This document shows, piece by piece, positions 25,856 through 36,582 of a stretch of 64,000 nucleotides of DNA (position 1 is the stretch's first letter; each line of letters begins with the position of its first letter). The notes below the pieces were generated by a model. It was not told the origin of the DNA and did no database searches. It was given only the letters and a program-made list of their open reading frames with translations. Both the position numbers and the translations under genes were made by a program. Origin of the DNA: Lentilactobacillus kisonensis DSM 19906 = JCM 15041 (GTDB lineage: Bacteria; Bacillota; Bacilli; Lactobacillales; Lactobacillaceae). The stretch covers positions 1 to 64,000 of the forward strand of contig NZ_AZEB01000001.1 of assembly GCF_001434135.1 (NCBI RefSeq), in the 5' to 3' direction.

Positions 25856-28800
25856 GTGAGTTTAGATCGAAATGAATTGTTTGAAAAATTGTTACAACAA
25901 CTCCAATGGCAAAAGGCGGCTACGATGCCTTATTTTCAAGGTGCCCAAATTGACCGTCTTGAAGTCCACCAGCAGAGTAATCGTTGGCAATTTGACATAA
26001 CCACGCCAAGAATCTTGCCATTTGAAGTATTCACTGATTTTAATGCTCGTCTCAAGGCTGCCTTTACTGAAATCGCAAGTGTCTCCCTTAATATTTCGGC
26101 GACTGATAATAATTTTAATGAACAATTGTTGCGTCAGTATTGGCAATGGGTTGTGGTTAACAGTGGTGTGACATCACCGTTAATTAAGGAATTGTGTGAG
26201 GATAAGTCGCCCTCGATTGTCGACTCCAGAATTGAATTTGTAGCTGAAAATGATATTGTGAAGGACTTTATGACCAATACAGCCCTTGGACCAATTGAAG
26301 AAATGTATCAACAGGCCGGCTTCCCCAACTTTACAATTCATACGATTGTGGATGAAAGCACTTCCCAGCAAAACATCAAAGCACTCAAACAAAAGAACGA
26401 AGCGGCGAATGCTAAATTAGTTAAAAAGGCCAACGAAGCCATTAAAAGCAACGCTGCGAAGCCCAAACGCGCTGGTGGGCCAGCAAAGGGGATCATTGGG
26501 CGAAAAATCAAGAGTGATTTACCAGTAACTCAGTTAGAGGAAATTACGGAAGAAGAGCGTTCAATCGTTGTTTCGGGTTATGTTTTTAACAAAGAGATCC
26601 GCGAGTTGCGTTCTGGCCGGCAACTTTTGATGCTTAAAATCACCGATTATACGTCTTCAATTCAAGTTAAGAAGTTTTCTAATAAGGGTGAAGAGGCTCT
26701 TTTTGAGGGTGTTAATGAGGGCGATTGGGTCAAGGTTCGTGGTAATGTTCAAGAGGACAATTATTCTCATGAATTAACTTTGAATGCATACGATATCAAC
26801 CCCGTTAAGACAGTCTCTCGTCAGGATAGTGCGCCTGAAGGTGAAAAACGGGTTGAACTCCATTTGCATACATCGATGAGTCAAATGGATGCAACTAACA
26901 ATATTGCTGACTTTACAAAGCAAGCAAAAAAATGGGGGCATAAAGCCCTGGCGATAACTGACCATGCCGGGGTTCAGGGATTCCCAGATGCCTTTCATGC
27001 GGCTGAAAAGAATGATATTAAAATGCTTTATGGGGTCGAAATTAACTTGGTTGATGATGGGGTACCAATTACCTATAACGACAAGCATATTCCCTTACTT
27101 GATGCAACTTACGTCATTTTTGATACCGAAACAACTGGATTGTCGGCGATGTACGATCGTGTCATTGAGTTGTCGGCGGTCAAAATGAAGAATAGTAATG
27201 TTATCGATCAATTTGAGGAGTTTATTGACCCCGGATTTCATTTGTCTGAGCAAACCACAAACCTAACTTCGATTACCGATGATATGGTTCATGGTTCAAA
27301 GTCTGAGGAAGAAGTCTTCAAGCTCTTTAGGGAATTTTGTGGGGATGCTATCGTCGTTGGCCATAACGTTACTTTTGATATGGGCTTTATGAACAAAGGG
27401 TATCGTCGTCATGGGATGCATGAGATGGAGAATCCCATTATTGACACGCTGACCCTTGCAAGGTTTCTGTATCCAAACATGCGGGGGTACCGGTTAAACA
27501 CATTGGCCAAAAAATTTGATGTTAGTTTGGAACATCATCACCGGGCAATTTATGATGCGGAGACAACGGGGCATCTAAACTACCTGTTTCTAAAAGATGC
27601 TGAGAAACGGTATGGAATTGCTTACCATGATCAACTTAACGACCATATGACTGACAACGATGCTTATCGGCATGCCCGGCCGTCTCACGCCATTTTACTT
27701 GCAAAAACGCAAGTGGGCTTAAAAAATATGTTCAAGATTGTCTCACTATCTAACGTTGAATACTTCCATCGGGTTCCCAGAGTTCCCCGTAGTCAACTTG
27801 AGAAGTTCCGGGATGGCATCGTCGTTGGGTCCGCCTGTTCATCTGGTGAGGTTTTTACTGCGATGATGCAAAAAGGAATGGATGAAGCGCGTCAAAAAGC
27901 GCAGTTCTACGATTACTTAGAAGTTCAACCGCGGCGGGCGTATGCGCCATTGATTGAGTCCAGATTAATTGCTGACGAAGATAATTTGGAAGAGATTATC
28001 ACCAATATTGTCAAATTAGGGGATGAATTACAGAAGCCCGTGGTCGCAACCGGAGACGTTCATTACCTGAACCCACAAGATTATATTTATCGTAAGATCT
28101 TAATTAATTCACAAGGTGGGGCTAACCCACTAAATCGACAGGAATTACCTGATTTACATTTCTTAACAACGGATGAAATGCTTGGTGATTTTTCATTCTT
28201 AGGAGCTGATAAGGCTAAGGAAATTGTTGTTACTAACACAAACAAGATTGCCGACGAAATTGACGACGTTCATCCACTGAAAGATAAGCTATACACGCCA
28301 CGAATGGCTGGAGCGGAGGATGAAATCAAGACTCGGACCATGGATACGGCTCACGAATGGTACGGTGATCCATTACCTAAGATCGTTTCAGATCGGTTAG
28401 ATAAAGAATTAAAAAGTATTATTGGAAATGGATTCTCAGTTATTTATTTAATTGCCCAACGATTAGTTGCTAAAAGTAATAAAGATGGGTATTTAGTTGG
28501 GTCACGGGGGTCCGTTGGTTCTAGCCTTGTGGCCACTTTAACCGGAATTACGGAAGTTAACCCTCTTCAGCCGCATTACCGTTGTCCTAATTGTCGTCAT
28601 ACGGAGTTCTTCACAAAGGGTGAATATAGTTCGGGCTATGATTTACCCCGAAAGAAATGTCCTGAATGTGGAACTTTGATGATTGGCGATGGTCATAATA
28701 TTCCGTTTGAAACGTTTCTTGGGTTCACTGGAAACAAAGTTCCTGATATCGATTTAAACTTTTCGGGTGATTATCAGCCAATTGCCCATAACTATACAAA

Positions 28801-30172
28801 AGTCTTATTTGGCGAGAAAAACGTTTTTCGAGCCGGGACAATTGGAACGGTTGCTGACAAGACGGCCTATGGATATGTAAAGGCCTATGAACGCGATAAG
28901 GGAAAAGTTTACCGTCAAGCTGAAGAAGATCGCCTCGCCAAAGGAGCGACTGGGGTTAAACGGACAACTGGGCAACATCCTGCTGGTATTATCGTTGTGC
29001 CGGACTACATGGATATTTACGACTTTACGCCGATCCAATACCCAGCTGATGATCAAGATGCTGCCTGGCAAACGACCCATTTTGATTTCCATTCTATTCA
29101 TGATAATATCTTAAAAATTGATATTCTGGGGCATGATGATCCAACGATGATTCGGATGCTTCAGGATTTATCAGGAATCAATCCAAAAACTATTCCAATG
29201 GATGACCCAGGAGTGATGTCGATTTTTTCAAGTCCTAAAATACTTGGGGTCAATGAAGATCAAATTCAATCGAAAACCGGGACGCTCGGGGTACCAGAAT
29301 TTGGGACCCGATTTGTCCGTGGCATGCTTGAGCAAACGCATCCAAGCAATTATTCTGAGTTGCTTCAAATTTCAGGGTTATCGCATGGAACTGATGTGTG
29401 GATGGGTAACGCTGATGAACTGATTAAGAACGGGACAGCTACCATTGCCAACGTGATTGGTTGTCGGGATAACATTATGACCGATCTCATCAACTGGGGG
29501 CTAGATTCCGAGCTTTCATTCCAGATTATGGAAAGCGTCCGTCACGGGCGCGGAATTCCTGACGATTGGCAGGCTGAAATGAAGAAAGCTAAGATTCCTG
29601 ATTGGTATATCCAATCATGCTTAAAGATTAAGTATATGTTCCCACGGGCCCACGCCGCTGCGTATATCTTGATGGCATTACGAATTGCTTACTTTAAGGT
29701 TTACTTCCCGATGATTTATTATGCTGCCTATTTCTCTGTCCGAGCTGACGATTTCGATATTGTCTCAATGTGTCGGGGAAAAGAGGCTGTCAAAAATGCC
29801 ATGAGACAAATTAATGATAAGGGAATGGAAGCCTCCACGAAAGAAAAAAACTTATTGACCGTTTTGGAACTCGCCAATGAGATGCTTGAGCGGGGCTATG
29901 ATTTCCAGATGGTCGATCTCGCAAAATCCGATGCGAGTGAATGGCTAATTGATGGTAATACGTTAATTGCGCCATTTAATTCGGTTCCTGGGTTGGGTTT
30001 GAACGTTGCTAAGCAAATTGTAGCTGCTAGAGAGGATAAGCCATTTCTTTCTAAGGAAGATTTAGCAAAGCGTGGCAAGGTTTCCAAAACTTTGATTGAT
30101 TTTATGACCGAAAACCATGTGTTAGATGGGCTGCCAGATGAAAATCAATTGAGTTTGTTTGATATGATGTAA
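25856..30172 (+). CDS. polC: DNA polymerase III alpha subunit, PolC type
   Basis: This 1438-residue protein is the replicative polymerase of low-GC gram-positives, with built-in proofreading. In order: an N-terminal region (1-220); an OB-fold domain (about 240-320); the start of a PHP domain ([15 protein letters not shown], about 330); an inserted DEDDh exonuclease ([16 protein letters not shown], about 420-580, with [12 protein letters not shown]); the remaining PHP; a four-Cys zinc site ([10 protein letters not shown] and CPECG, about 910-940); and the polymerase core with [12 protein letters not shown] (about 965). The C-terminal helix-hairpin-helix region ends in LSLFDMM, resembling a clamp-binding tail. 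It starts at GTG after AAGGAGG. Confidence 0.98.
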   Translation: MSLDRNELFEKLLQQLQWQKAATMPYFQGAQIDRLEVHQQSNRWQFDITTPRILPFEVFTDFNARLKAAFTEIASVSLNISATDNNFNEQLLRQYWQWVVVNSGVTSPLIKELCEDKSPSIVDSRIEFVAENDIVKDFMTNTALGPIEEMYQQAGFPNFTIHTIVDESTSQQNIKALKQKNEAANAKLVKKANEAIKSNAAKPKRAGGPAKGIIGRKIKSDLPVTQLEEITEEERSIVVSGYVFNKEIRELRSGRQLLMLKITDYTSSIQVKKFSNKGEEALFEGVNEGDWVKVRGNVQEDNYSHELTLNAYDINPVKTVSRQDSAPEGEKRVELHLHTSMSQMDATNNIADFTKQAKKWGHKALAITDHAGVQGFPDAFHAAEKNDIKMLYGVEINLVDDGVPITYNDKHIPLLDATYVIFDTETTGLSAMYDRVIELSAVKMKNSNVIDQFEEFIDPGFHLSEQTTNLTSITDDMVHGSKSEEEVFKLFREFCGDAIVVGHNVTFDMGFMNKGYRRHGMHEMENPIIDTLTLARFLYPNMRGYRLNTLAKKFDVSLEHHHRAIYDAETTGHLNYLFLKDAEKRYGIAYHDQLNDHMTDNDAYRHARPSHAILLAKTQVGLKNMFKIVSLSNVEYFHRVPRVPRSQLEKFRDGIVVGSACSSGEVFTAMMQKGMDEARQKAQFYDYLEVQPRRAYAPLIESRLIADEDNLEEIITNIVKLGDELQKPVVATGDVHYLNPQDYIYRKILINSQGGANPLNRQELPDLHFLTTDEMLGDFSFLGADKAKEIVVTNTNKIADEIDDVHPLKDKLYTPRMAGAEDEIKTRTMDTAHEWYGDPLPKIVSDRLDKELKSIIGNGFSVIYLIAQRLVAKSNKDGYLVGSRGSVGSSLVATLTGITEVNPLQPHYRCPNCRHTEFFTKGEYSSGYDLPRKKCPECGTLMIGDGHNIPFETFLGFTGNKVPDIDLNFSGDYQPIAHNYTKVLFGEKNVFRAGTIGTVADKTAYGYVKAYERDKGKVYRQAEEDRLAKGATGVKRTTGQHPAGIIVVPDYMDIYDFTPIQYPADDQDAAWQTTHFDFHSIHDNILKIDILGHDDPTMIRMLQDLSGINPKTIPMDDPGVMSIFSSPKILGVNEDQIQSKTGTLGVPEFGTRFVRGMLEQTHPSNYSELLQISGLSHGTDVWMGNADELIKNGTATIANVIGCRDNIMTDLINWGLDSELSFQIMESVRHGRGIPDDWQAEMKKAKIPDWYIQSCLKIKYMFPRAHAAAYILMALRIAYFKVYFPMIYYAAYFSVRADDFDIVSMCRGKEAVKNAMRQINDKGMEASTKEKNLLTVLELANEMLERGYDFQMVDLAKSDASEWLIDGNTLIAPFNSVPGLGLNVAKQIVAAREDKPFLSKEDLAKRGKVSKTLIDFMTENHVLDGLPDENQLSLFDMM

Positions 30173-30190
30173 GGCTTAGGTAAGTTAAAT

Positions 30191-30218
30191 TTGTAATTTT
30201 TTAACCGTATGGTATACT
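30191..30218 (+). promoter_or_regulatory. Promoter of the rimP-nusA-infB operon
   Basis: TTGTAA (30191-30196), a 16-base spacer and TATACT (30213-30218) with an upstream TG. Confidence 0.65.
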
Positions 30219-30241
30219 TAATTTACTAAATAACTTGCAAG

Positions 30242-30268
30242 GAGTGAGCAGAAATGCTCGCTCTTTTT
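30242..30268 (+). terminator. Leader terminator/attenuator before rimP
   Basis: GAGTGAGC and GCTCGCTC pair perfectly apart from one G-U, with a six-base loop and five T residues. It lies downstream of the promoter and 28 bases before rimP, so it should stop part of the transcripts before the operon; it may also end polC transcripts. Confidence 0.75.
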
Positions 30269-30296
30269 AATGGATAATTTTTAGGAGGCCTTTTTT

Positions 30297-30770
30297 TTGA
30301 GCAATGTTGTTGAAACGGTTAAACAGGTCGTCAAACCAATTTTAGATAAACATTCGTTTTACTTATTCGACGTTGAGTTTGTAAAAGAAAAAGGCGGTTG
30401 GTACCTACGCGTTTATATTGATAAAACAGGCGGGGTAACTATTGATGACTGTGTTTTAGTTAGCGATGAATTAAGTGAAAAATTAGACGAGTTAGATCCA
30501 GACCCGATCCCCCAAGCGTATTTCTTGGAGGTATCGTCACCAGGCGCTGAACGTCCCCTTCGAAATGAGGCGGAATTAAAGCAGGCAGTCGGTGAGTACA
30601 TTAACGTCTCGCTATATAAAAATTTAAATGGCAGCAAGTCATTTGAGGGGACTTTAAAGACCCTCAATGATGATAAGCTAGTGATGGAAAATGATAAATG
30701 GGGCAAGCACCCAGTTGTCGAAATTCCACGAGATTTAGTTGCCAAAGCACGGCTTGCAATTAAATTCTAA
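30297..30770 (+). CDS. rimP: Ribosome maturation factor RimP
   Basis: This 157-residue protein helps assemble the 30S subunit. It has the N-terminal alpha/beta domain with [46 protein letters not shown] and the motif [14 protein letters not shown], then an SH3-like C-terminal domain. These are family signatures. It starts at TTG after AGGAGG, first in the conserved rimP-nusA-ylxR-ylxQ-infB-rbfA operon, 18 bases before nusA. Confidence 0.97.
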   Translation: MSNVVETVKQVVKPILDKHSFYLFDVEFVKEKGGWYLRVYIDKTGGVTIDDCVLVSDELSEKLDELDPDPIPQAYFLEVSSPGAERPLRNEAELKQAVGEYINVSLYKNLNGSKSFEGTLKTLNDDKLVMENDKWGKHPVVEIPRDLVAKARLAIKF

Positions 30771-30788
30771 TCAAAGGAGACAGTAAGA

Positions 30789-31961
30789 ATGAGTAAAGAA
30801 CTTTTAGGTGCTCTTTCAGCGCTAGAAGAAGAAAAGGGTATCAAAAAAGAGGTCGTTATCGAGGCCTTGCAGGCTGCTTTAGTTTCCGCATACAAGCGAA
30901 ACTATGGGCAATCGCAAAACGTCGAAGTTGATTTTGATGAGACTAAGGGAGAAATGCACGTTTATTCGGTTAAGACCGTTGTGGACGACGTGACAAACGA
31001 CCAACTTCAAGTGACCCTGGATGATGCGCTTCAGATTAACAAAGGATATGAATTAGGCGATGAAATTAAGTTTGAGGTAACCCCAAAGAACTTTGGTCGA
31101 ATTGCTGCTCAAACTGCCAAGCAAGTGATCATGCAGCGAGTCCGTGAAGCTGAGCGAGAAAATATTTTTGATGAATATTCTAAGTACATGGATGAGCTAG
31201 TAACGGGTACGGTTGAGCGTCAAGATACGCGGTTCGTATACGTAAATTTAGGTAAGGTTGAAGCCGTTATGGGAGCCAAAGATCAGATGCCAAATGAAGT
31301 GTATCGGCCACAGGATCGAATCAAGGTCTATGTAACGAAGGTCGAGAATGCGACTAAGGGGCCTCAGGTATTCGTCAGTCGAACTGCTTCTGGCATGTTA
31401 AAACGTTTATTTGAACAAGAGGTTCCAGAGATTTATGATGGAACTGTAGAAATTGTCTCTATTGCTAGGGAAGCTGGGGATCGAGCCAAAGTTGCTGTTC
31501 GTTCAAACAGTAGCGATATTGATCCGGTTGGAACAGCTGTTGGCCCTCGAGGACAACGGGTTCAAACGATTGTTAATGAGCTTCATGGCGAAAACATGGA
31601 TATTGTTGAGTGGGACGAAGATGATGCTGCGTACATTGCCAACGCCTTAAATCCAGCCGAGGTGGTCGATGTTATTTTTGATCCTGATAACGATCGGGCA
31701 TGTACCGTCATTGTTCCTGATTATCAATTATCACTGGCAATTGGTAAAAAAGGTCAAAATGCGCGTTTGGCTGCTAAGTTAACTGGCTTTAAGATTGATA
31801 TTAAGTCAGAAACCGAAGCGAAAGAATTTTTGGCTAACCAAAAGGCAACAACGGAAGGCGATTCAACCGATGAAGTTGATGACCCTAATGATACTGCTGA
31901 ACCTGAAGAACCAGCTGCGGATCCAGACAATCCGGATACGAATGAACCCAATGAGGATTAA
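30789..31961 (+). CDS. nusA: Transcription termination/antitermination factor NusA
   Basis: This 390-residue RNA-polymerase-binding factor modulates pausing, termination and antitermination. The N-terminal domain (1-125) is followed by an S1 domain (about 135-200, VTGTVERQDTRFVYVNLGKVEAVM) and two KH domains with VGPRGQRVQTIVNELHGE and SLAIGKKGQNARLAAKLTG. The last ~35 residues are a strongly acidic Asp/Glu/Pro/Asn-rich tail. It lacks the extra C-terminal repeats of the E. coli protein, as usual for Firmicutes. The rimP leader hairpin may be a target of its own activity; that is inference. Confidence 0.98.
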   Translation: MSKELLGALSALEEEKGIKKEVVIEALQAALVSAYKRNYGQSQNVEVDFDETKGEMHVYSVKTVVDDVTNDQLQVTLDDALQINKGYELGDEIKFEVTPKNFGRIAAQTAKQVIMQRVREAERENIFDEYSKYMDELVTGTVERQDTRFVYVNLGKVEAVMGAKDQMPNEVYRPQDRIKVYVTKVENATKGPQVFVSRTASGMLKRLFEQEVPEIYDGTVEIVSIAREAGDRAKVAVRSNSSDIDPVGTAVGPRGQRVQTIVNELHGENMDIVEWDEDDAAYIANALNPAEVVDVIFDPDNDRACTVIVPDYQLSLAIGKKGQNARLAAKLTGFKIDIKSETEAKEFLANQKATTEGDSTDEVDDPNDTAEPEEPAADPDNPDTNEPNED

Positions 31962-31979
31962 TTTTTAGGAGGCGATTGT

Positions 31980-32279
31980 ATGAAAAAGCGAAAAATTCCA
32001 ATGAGAAAAGATATCGTCACTGGAGAAATGGCTCCTAAAAAGGAATTAGTACGAATTGTTCGTGATTCGGCAGGGAATGTCTCTATTGATGAAACCGGTA
32101 AAAAGTCTGGCAGGGGTGCTTATATCTCAATAAATGTGGATATTGCTAAAAAAGCTAAGGCAGAGCATACTTTTGAGAAGGTCTTTTCAACCAAACTGGA
32201 AGACAATTTTTACGATGAACTAATCGCTTATGTTGATCATAAACAAGCTCGAAAAGAGTTGTTTGAAAATGGACAATAA
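31980..32279 (+). CDS. ylxR: YlxR (RnpM) family RNA-binding protein
   Basis: This 99-residue basic protein has the YlxR fold: KKRKIPMRKDIVTGEMAPKKELVRIVRD followed by KKSGRGAYISINVDIAKKAK, including the GRGAY motif. Family members bind RNA and in B. subtilis have been linked to RNase P. The first conserved Cys of many relatives (RKCxV) is absent here (PMRKDIV). It lies between nusA and ylxQ and overlaps the latter by about 11 bases. The ATG follows TAGGAGG. Confidence 0.92.
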   Translation: MKKRKIPMRKDIVTGEMAPKKELVRIVRDSAGNVSIDETGKKSGRGAYISINVDIAKKAKAEHTFEKVFSTKLEDNFYDELIAYVDHKQARKELFENGQ

Positions 32280-32586
32280 TCAGGCAATTTTAAATTTCAT
32301 TGGAATTGCTAGAAGAGCGAGTAAGATAGTATCTGGGCAGGATAAATTACTTTCTGAGATAAGAAGCGGCAAAGTCCACTTTTTGTTTATCGCCTCGGAT
32401 TCTGGCAAAGCGACTCAAAAAAAATTTACAGATAAGTCTAATTACTACCACGTCCCCGTGAATAACATGTACACTAAAGCAGTGCTTAGTAATGCAATCG
32501 GTATGAAAAGAACGATTATCGGAATTTCCGATCGGGGTATGGCAAAAAAATTGGTTGAGCTAACCGATAATAATAAGGGAGAGTGA
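32269..32586 (+). CDS. ylxQ: L7Ae-family ribosomal-type protein YlxQ
   Basis: This 105-residue protein starts at ATG 32269 inside the end of ylxR (the open frame extends upstream but [19 protein letters not shown] is the usual start). Landmarks are [39 protein letters not shown] and the later [19 protein letters not shown]. It is an L7Ae/L30e fold that recognises kink-turn RNA; the exact role in the nusA-infB operon is not settled. Confidence 0.93.
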   Translation: MDNNQAILNFIGIARRASKIVSGQDKLLSEIRSGKVHFLFIASDSGKATQKKFTDKSNYYHVPVNNMYTKAVLSNAIGMKRTIIGISDRGMAKKLVELTDNNKGE

Positions 32587-32590
32587 TGAT

Positions 32591-35197
32591 ATGGGGAAAA
32601 AGCGAATTTACGAATTAGCTAAAGAACTCAATGTCTCCAGTAAGCAAATCGTTGACCGAGCCGATAAAGCCGGCTTTACAATTAAGAATCACATGTCAAC
32701 GGTTGATGATAATCAAGAAAAACAAATTAGGAAAATGTTTAGCAAGGGTGCAAGTGTTTCAAGCCACCAAGCTAGGCCGCAACCAACTAAATCGCAGCAT
32801 TCAACTACTCACGTAACAAAGAAACCCGGTGAAAGTCACTCGACTTCAACCAGTAATCATGGCTCATCGAATCATTCAACTGCCCGAAATAATGATTCTC
32901 AAAATAGCAATCATAATGCGCATAGCCAACACGTGACGACGCATTCTGATAACCGTGGCGATTCAAGAAATCATAATTCGACTGCCCGTAATGATAACCG
33001 TCATACCAATAACGGCGGTCGGGCAACAACGAATTCGACTGGTAGTCGTCATAACCAGAGTCAAAATAACCACAGTAATAATCGAAATGAGACTCACAAC
33101 AATAGTAATAATCGGAATGAGTCTCATAATAATTCTCGAAATAACAGCAACCGCACCACTAATAATTCGAACACAACTCGATCTAGTCGCCCTGCTACCG
33201 CTTCAACTTCAGGGTCAACTAATAATCGAACGAGTGACAATCATAGCAATAATTATTCAAATAATGCTCACCGTAATACGGGAAGTGGCCGCTTTGGCGG
33301 TAGTTTGAATCGTAATAATAATCGTGGTGGTTCAAGGAAATTCAACAAAAAGCGCAACAAGAAGCAACGGAAGCAAAAGAATCAGCGGTTGCGTCAAGTT
33401 GAACACCATGGGGCTCCTGAACGTAAAGAGCGGCCATTGCCAAAGGTACTTGAATATCAAGACGGAATGAATGCACAAGATCTTGGTAAGATTTTGCACC
33501 GTGAACCCGCTGAGATTGTTAAGAAATTATTTATGTTAGGTGTGATGGTTAACCAAAACCAGTCACTTGATAAGGATACAATCGAAATTCTAGCAGCTGA
33601 TTATGGGATTACGGCTCAAGAAAAAGTCCATCAAGATTTGTCTAACTTAGATAAAATCTTTGAAAAAGAAGAAACCAATACGGATCATCAGGAATCCCGG
33701 CCAGCAGTTGTCACGATCATGGGTCACGTTGATCATGGTAAGACAACGTTGCTTGATCATTTACGGCATTCCCACATTACTGCTGGTGAAGCCGGTGGAA
33801 TTACGCAGGCAATTGGTGCTTATCAAGTTCGCCACGGTGATAATTTAATTACATTCTTGGACACACCTGGACATGCCGCCTTTACTGAAATGCGGGCTCG
33901 TGGTGCGAATATTACCGACATTACCGTGTTGGTAGTTGCTGCCGATGATGGTGTCATGCCGCAAACAATTGAAGCGATCAACCATGCTAAAGCGGCAAAG
34001 ACACCCATCATTGTTGCAATCAATAAGATTGATAAACCAGATGCAAATCCACAACACGTTACTGATCAATTGATGCAGTACGGTTTGATCCCTGAAAGCA
34101 ATGGTGGTGACACTATTTTTGTTAATATCTCTGCTAAGTTTGGTAAGAATATTGATGAATTGCTGGATATGATTATTCTGGAAGCAGAAATGCTTGAATT
34201 GAAAGCAAATCCCGACCAACCTGGTGCTGGTTCCGTTATCGAAGCACGTTTGGATCAAGGCCAAGGACCCGTTGCAACGTTGCTTGTTCAACAGGGAACG
34301 TTACGTGTTGGCGATCCAATCGTTGTTGGAAATACGTTTGGTCGGGTTCGAACCATGACAAATGAACGTGGTCGTGATCTGAAGAAAGCCACTCCGGCAA
34401 TGCCAGTTTCAATCACTGGTTTAAATGATGTGCCAGAGGCTGGTGATCGATTTGTTGTCTTCGCTGATGAAAAAACTGCTCGGTCAGTTGGTGAAGAACG
34501 GGCAAAAGAAGCACAGGTCGAAGAACGTCGTCAAACAACCCGAGTAACCTTGGACAGCTTGTTTGATTCCCTTAAAGAAGGGGAAATGAAGGAAGTCGAT
34601 ATTGTTATTAAAGCCGATGTTCAAGGATCGGTTGAAGCCCTCGCCAACAGCCTGCAGAAGATTGAGGTTGAAGGTGTTAAGGTTAACATTATCCACGCTG
34701 CCGTTGGTGCAATCAATGAAAGTGATGTTGCCCTTGCAGAAGCAAGTAATGCCATTATTATTGGTTTCAACGTTCGGCCAACGCCGCAAGCTAAATCACA
34801 GGCTGAAAGTGACCATGTTGATATTCGACTTCATCAAGTTATCTACAACGCAATCGATGAAGTTGAGTCGGCCATGAAGGGAATGCTTGCACCAACTTAT
34901 AAAGAACAGGTTACTGGCCAAGTTGAAGTTCGAGATATCTTTAAGGCTTCTAAGGTTGGGACAATTGCTGGTGGAATGGTTGTTGACGGTTACGTTCAAA
35001 AGAATAGTAAAGTCCGACTTATTCGGGACGGTGTCGTTGTTTATACTGGTGAATTGAATAGTTTGAAACGCTTTAAAGATGATGTCAATGAGGTTAAGCA
35101 AGGCTTTGAACTTGGCTTAACGATCAAAGATTTCAATGATATTAAGGTTGGCGACGTTGTCGAAGCGTATATTATGAAAGAAGTTCCAGTTAAGTAA
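32591..35197 (+). CDS. infB: Translation initiation factor IF-2
   Basis: This 868-residue GTPase brings initiator tRNA to the 30S subunit. An N-terminal IF2N domain (1-55, [27 protein letters not shown]) is followed by a ~210-residue linker (about 60-270) that is almost wholly Asn, Ser, His, Arg and Thr. A second N domain lies near 290-350. The G domain starts near residue 378 ([23 protein letters not shown]), then domains II-IV with [12 protein letters not shown] and the C-terminal [14 protein letters not shown]. The low-complexity linker is variable in the family; here it is unusually pure in composition. Its ATG follows GGGAGTGATG. Confidence 0.98.
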   Translation: MGKKRIYELAKELNVSSKQIVDRADKAGFTIKNHMSTVDDNQEKQIRKMFSKGASVSSHQARPQPTKSQHSTTHVTKKPGESHSTSTSNHGSSNHSTARNNDSQNSNHNAHSQHVTTHSDNRGDSRNHNSTARNDNRHTNNGGRATTNSTGSRHNQSQNNHSNNRNETHNNSNNRNESHNNSRNNSNRTTNNSNTTRSSRPATASTSGSTNNRTSDNHSNNYSNNAHRNTGSGRFGGSLNRNNNRGGSRKFNKKRNKKQRKQKNQRLRQVEHHGAPERKERPLPKVLEYQDGMNAQDLGKILHREPAEIVKKLFMLGVMVNQNQSLDKDTIEILAADYGITAQEKVHQDLSNLDKIFEKEETNTDHQESRPAVVTIMGHVDHGKTTLLDHLRHSHITAGEAGGITQAIGAYQVRHGDNLITFLDTPGHAAFTEMRARGANITDITVLVVAADDGVMPQTIEAINHAKAAKTPIIVAINKIDKPDANPQHVTDQLMQYGLIPESNGGDTIFVNISAKFGKNIDELLDMIILEAEMLELKANPDQPGAGSVIEARLDQGQGPVATLLVQQGTLRVGDPIVVGNTFGRVRTMTNERGRDLKKATPAMPVSITGLNDVPEAGDRFVVFADEKTARSVGEERAKEAQVEERRQTTRVTLDSLFDSLKEGEMKEVDIVIKADVQGSVEALANSLQKIEVEGVKVNIIHAAVGAINESDVALAEASNAIIIGFNVRPTPQAKSQAESDHVDIRLHQVIYNAIDEVESAMKGMLAPTYKEQVTGQVEVRDIFKASKVGTIAGGMVVDGYVQKNSKVRLIRDGVVVYTGELNSLKRFKDDVNEVKQGFELGLTIKDFNDIKVGDVVEAYIMKEVPVK

Positions 35198-35212
35198 TTT
35201 GGAGGTGTTCTC

Positions 35213-35566
35213 ATGGCGCATTATCGCGTTGGCCGATTGGAACAAGAGATCCAAAAAGAAGTTAATGATATCTTGCTCAAACGAGTACGAGACCCACGGG
35301 TTGAAGGGGTTACTTTAACTGGGGTTGAGGTGACAGGTGATTTGCAGCAAGCAACCATCTATTACAGCATTCTCTCTGATAAAAAAGAGGATGAAGATCG
35401 CACGGCAACCGGGCTTGAAAAGGCCGCTGGGCTAATCCGTGGCGAACTTGGCCACCGGTTGAGCATTTATAAGACTCCGGAAATTAAATTTGAACTAGAC
35501 ACTTCTGTTCAATACGGTGACAAAATCGATCAATTGATTAATAAGTTAAAAAAGCAGGGTGAATAG
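35213..35566 (+). CDS. rbfA: Ribosome-binding factor A
   Basis: This 117-residue KH-type protein is needed for late 16S rRNA maturation and cold adaptation. It has the typical start RVGRLEQEIQKEVNDILLKRVRDPRVEGVTLTGVEVTGDLQQATIYYSIL and the late GHRLSIYKTPEIKFELDTSVQYGDKIDQL. It is last in the nusA-infB operon, 15 bases after infB, and is followed by a terminator. The start ATG has TTTGGAGGTG upstream. Confidence 0.97.
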   Translation: MAHYRVGRLEQEIQKEVNDILLKRVRDPRVEGVTLTGVEVTGDLQQATIYYSILSDKKEDEDRTATGLEKAAGLIRGELGHRLSIYKTPEIKFELDTSVQYGDKIDQLINKLKKQGE

Positions 35567-35575
35567 CCCAAAGTA

Positions 35576-35606
35576 GGCCAGTGGTGATTAACTACTGGTC
35601 TTTTTT
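35576..35606 (+). terminator. Terminator of the rimP-rbfA operon
   Basis: GGCCAGTGGT and ACTACTGGTC pair with a GATTA loop, followed by six T residues. Confidence 0.85.
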
Positions 35607-35619
35607 CGGTTTACTTTTG

Positions 35620-35628
35620 TGATATACT
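35620..35628 (+). promoter_or_regulatory. Extended -10 promoter of truB-ribF
   Basis: TGA followed by TATACT; the -35 region is not convincing. Confidence 0.45.
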
Positions 35629-35658
35629 TTTATTACATGATTTTTTAGGAGAGTTTGA

Positions 35659-36564
35659 ATGGATGGCGTAATTGCTTTATACAAGAAACGTGGAATGACA
35701 AGCCACGAGTGTGTGAGTGCCCTTCGGAAAATTTTACACACCAAAAAAGTGGGACACACAGGTACTTTGGATCCAAATGTTGACGGGGTGCTACCAATTT
35801 GTATTGGTCAAGCAACTAAAATTAGTGAGTTGATGATGCAATCTGGTAAAGTCTACCGGGGTGCAATTACTTTGGGGCGGGCTTATGATACTGAGGATTT
35901 AGATGGTCAGTTAATTGCGCATACGCCAATTGAAACCCCACTCACTTCGACCGAAATTGATGCGTTATTATCCAAATTGACGGGGGATATCATGCAGGTG
36001 CCGCCAATGTACTCAGCCGTCAAAGTCAATGGTCATAAGTTGTATGAGTATGCCCGCAAAGGGATGACGATTGAAAGGGCTGCCCGACCAATTCACATTG
36101 ATTACTTTAAACAGATTAAACCGGCGCAATATGATCAGATAGAGCAGACGCAGACAATCTTTTTTGAGGTTGCCTGTTCAAAAGGAACCTATGTTAGAAC
36201 ATTAGCCGTGGACTTTGGTAAGCTGATTGAAATACCATCAGTTATGAGCGACTTAACTCGGATTAAAAGTGGTGGTTTTGATATTACACAGTGTGTGACG
36301 TTAGAAGAAGTACAGGCGGCTGCTGACAATGATGAACTAAACACCGTTTTTCGGCCGTTAAAACAAGCCCTGCAAGCTTATCCTAGTTATTCACTTGATG
36401 AAAGCCGCTGGCAAATCGTGTCTCACGGTGGTTTTTTAGATCAGTCAATTAATCCGAATCATGCGCCAATTGTGCGTCTTGAGTATGTTGGGGCTGTGAA
36501 AGCCCTGTATCAATTTGATTCAGACGTCTCTCAATATCGGCCGTATAAAATGTTTATAGCTTGA
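35659..36564 (+). CDS. truB: tRNA pseudouridine(55) synthase
   Basis: This 301-residue enzyme isomerises U55 in the T loop of tRNAs. It has the start GVIALYKKRGMTSHECVSALR, the catalytic VGHTGTLDPNVDGVLPICIG with the active-site Asp, RGAITLGRAYDTEDLDG, QVPPMYSAVKVNGHKLYEYARKG and the later SKGTYVRTLAVDFGK. The C-terminal part is short, as in Firmicutes. It is directly followed by ribF (18 bases), the common truB-ribF pair. The ATG follows TAGGAGAG. Confidence 0.97.
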   Translation: MDGVIALYKKRGMTSHECVSALRKILHTKKVGHTGTLDPNVDGVLPICIGQATKISELMMQSGKVYRGAITLGRAYDTEDLDGQLIAHTPIETPLTSTEIDALLSKLTGDIMQVPPMYSAVKVNGHKLYEYARKGMTIERAARPIHIDYFKQIKPAQYDQIEQTQTIFFEVACSKGTYVRTLAVDFGKLIEIPSVMSDLTRIKSGGFDITQCVTLEEVQAAADNDELNTVFRPLKQALQAYPSYSLDESRWQIVSHGGFLDQSINPNHAPIVRLEYVGAVKALYQFDSDVSQYRPYKMFIA

Positions 36565-36582
36565 GTAAAGGGGTGATTAAAG

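Noticed and set aside
33060-33150. Short repeated AAT-rich motifs that look like a repeat array
   Set aside because: They encode the Asn/Ser/His linker of IF-2 in frame, with irregular spacing and no unique spacers, so this is not a CRISPR array.
32955-33308. 117-residue + frame within infB
   Set aside because: It comes from the repetitive AAT/CAT-rich linker read in another frame; the composition (Ile/Val/Thr only) is an artefact.
33845-34291. 148-residue frame on the - strand inside infB
   Set aside because: It is antisense to the conserved G domain of IF-2, has no ribosome binding site and shows no recognisable protein; it is a shadow frame.
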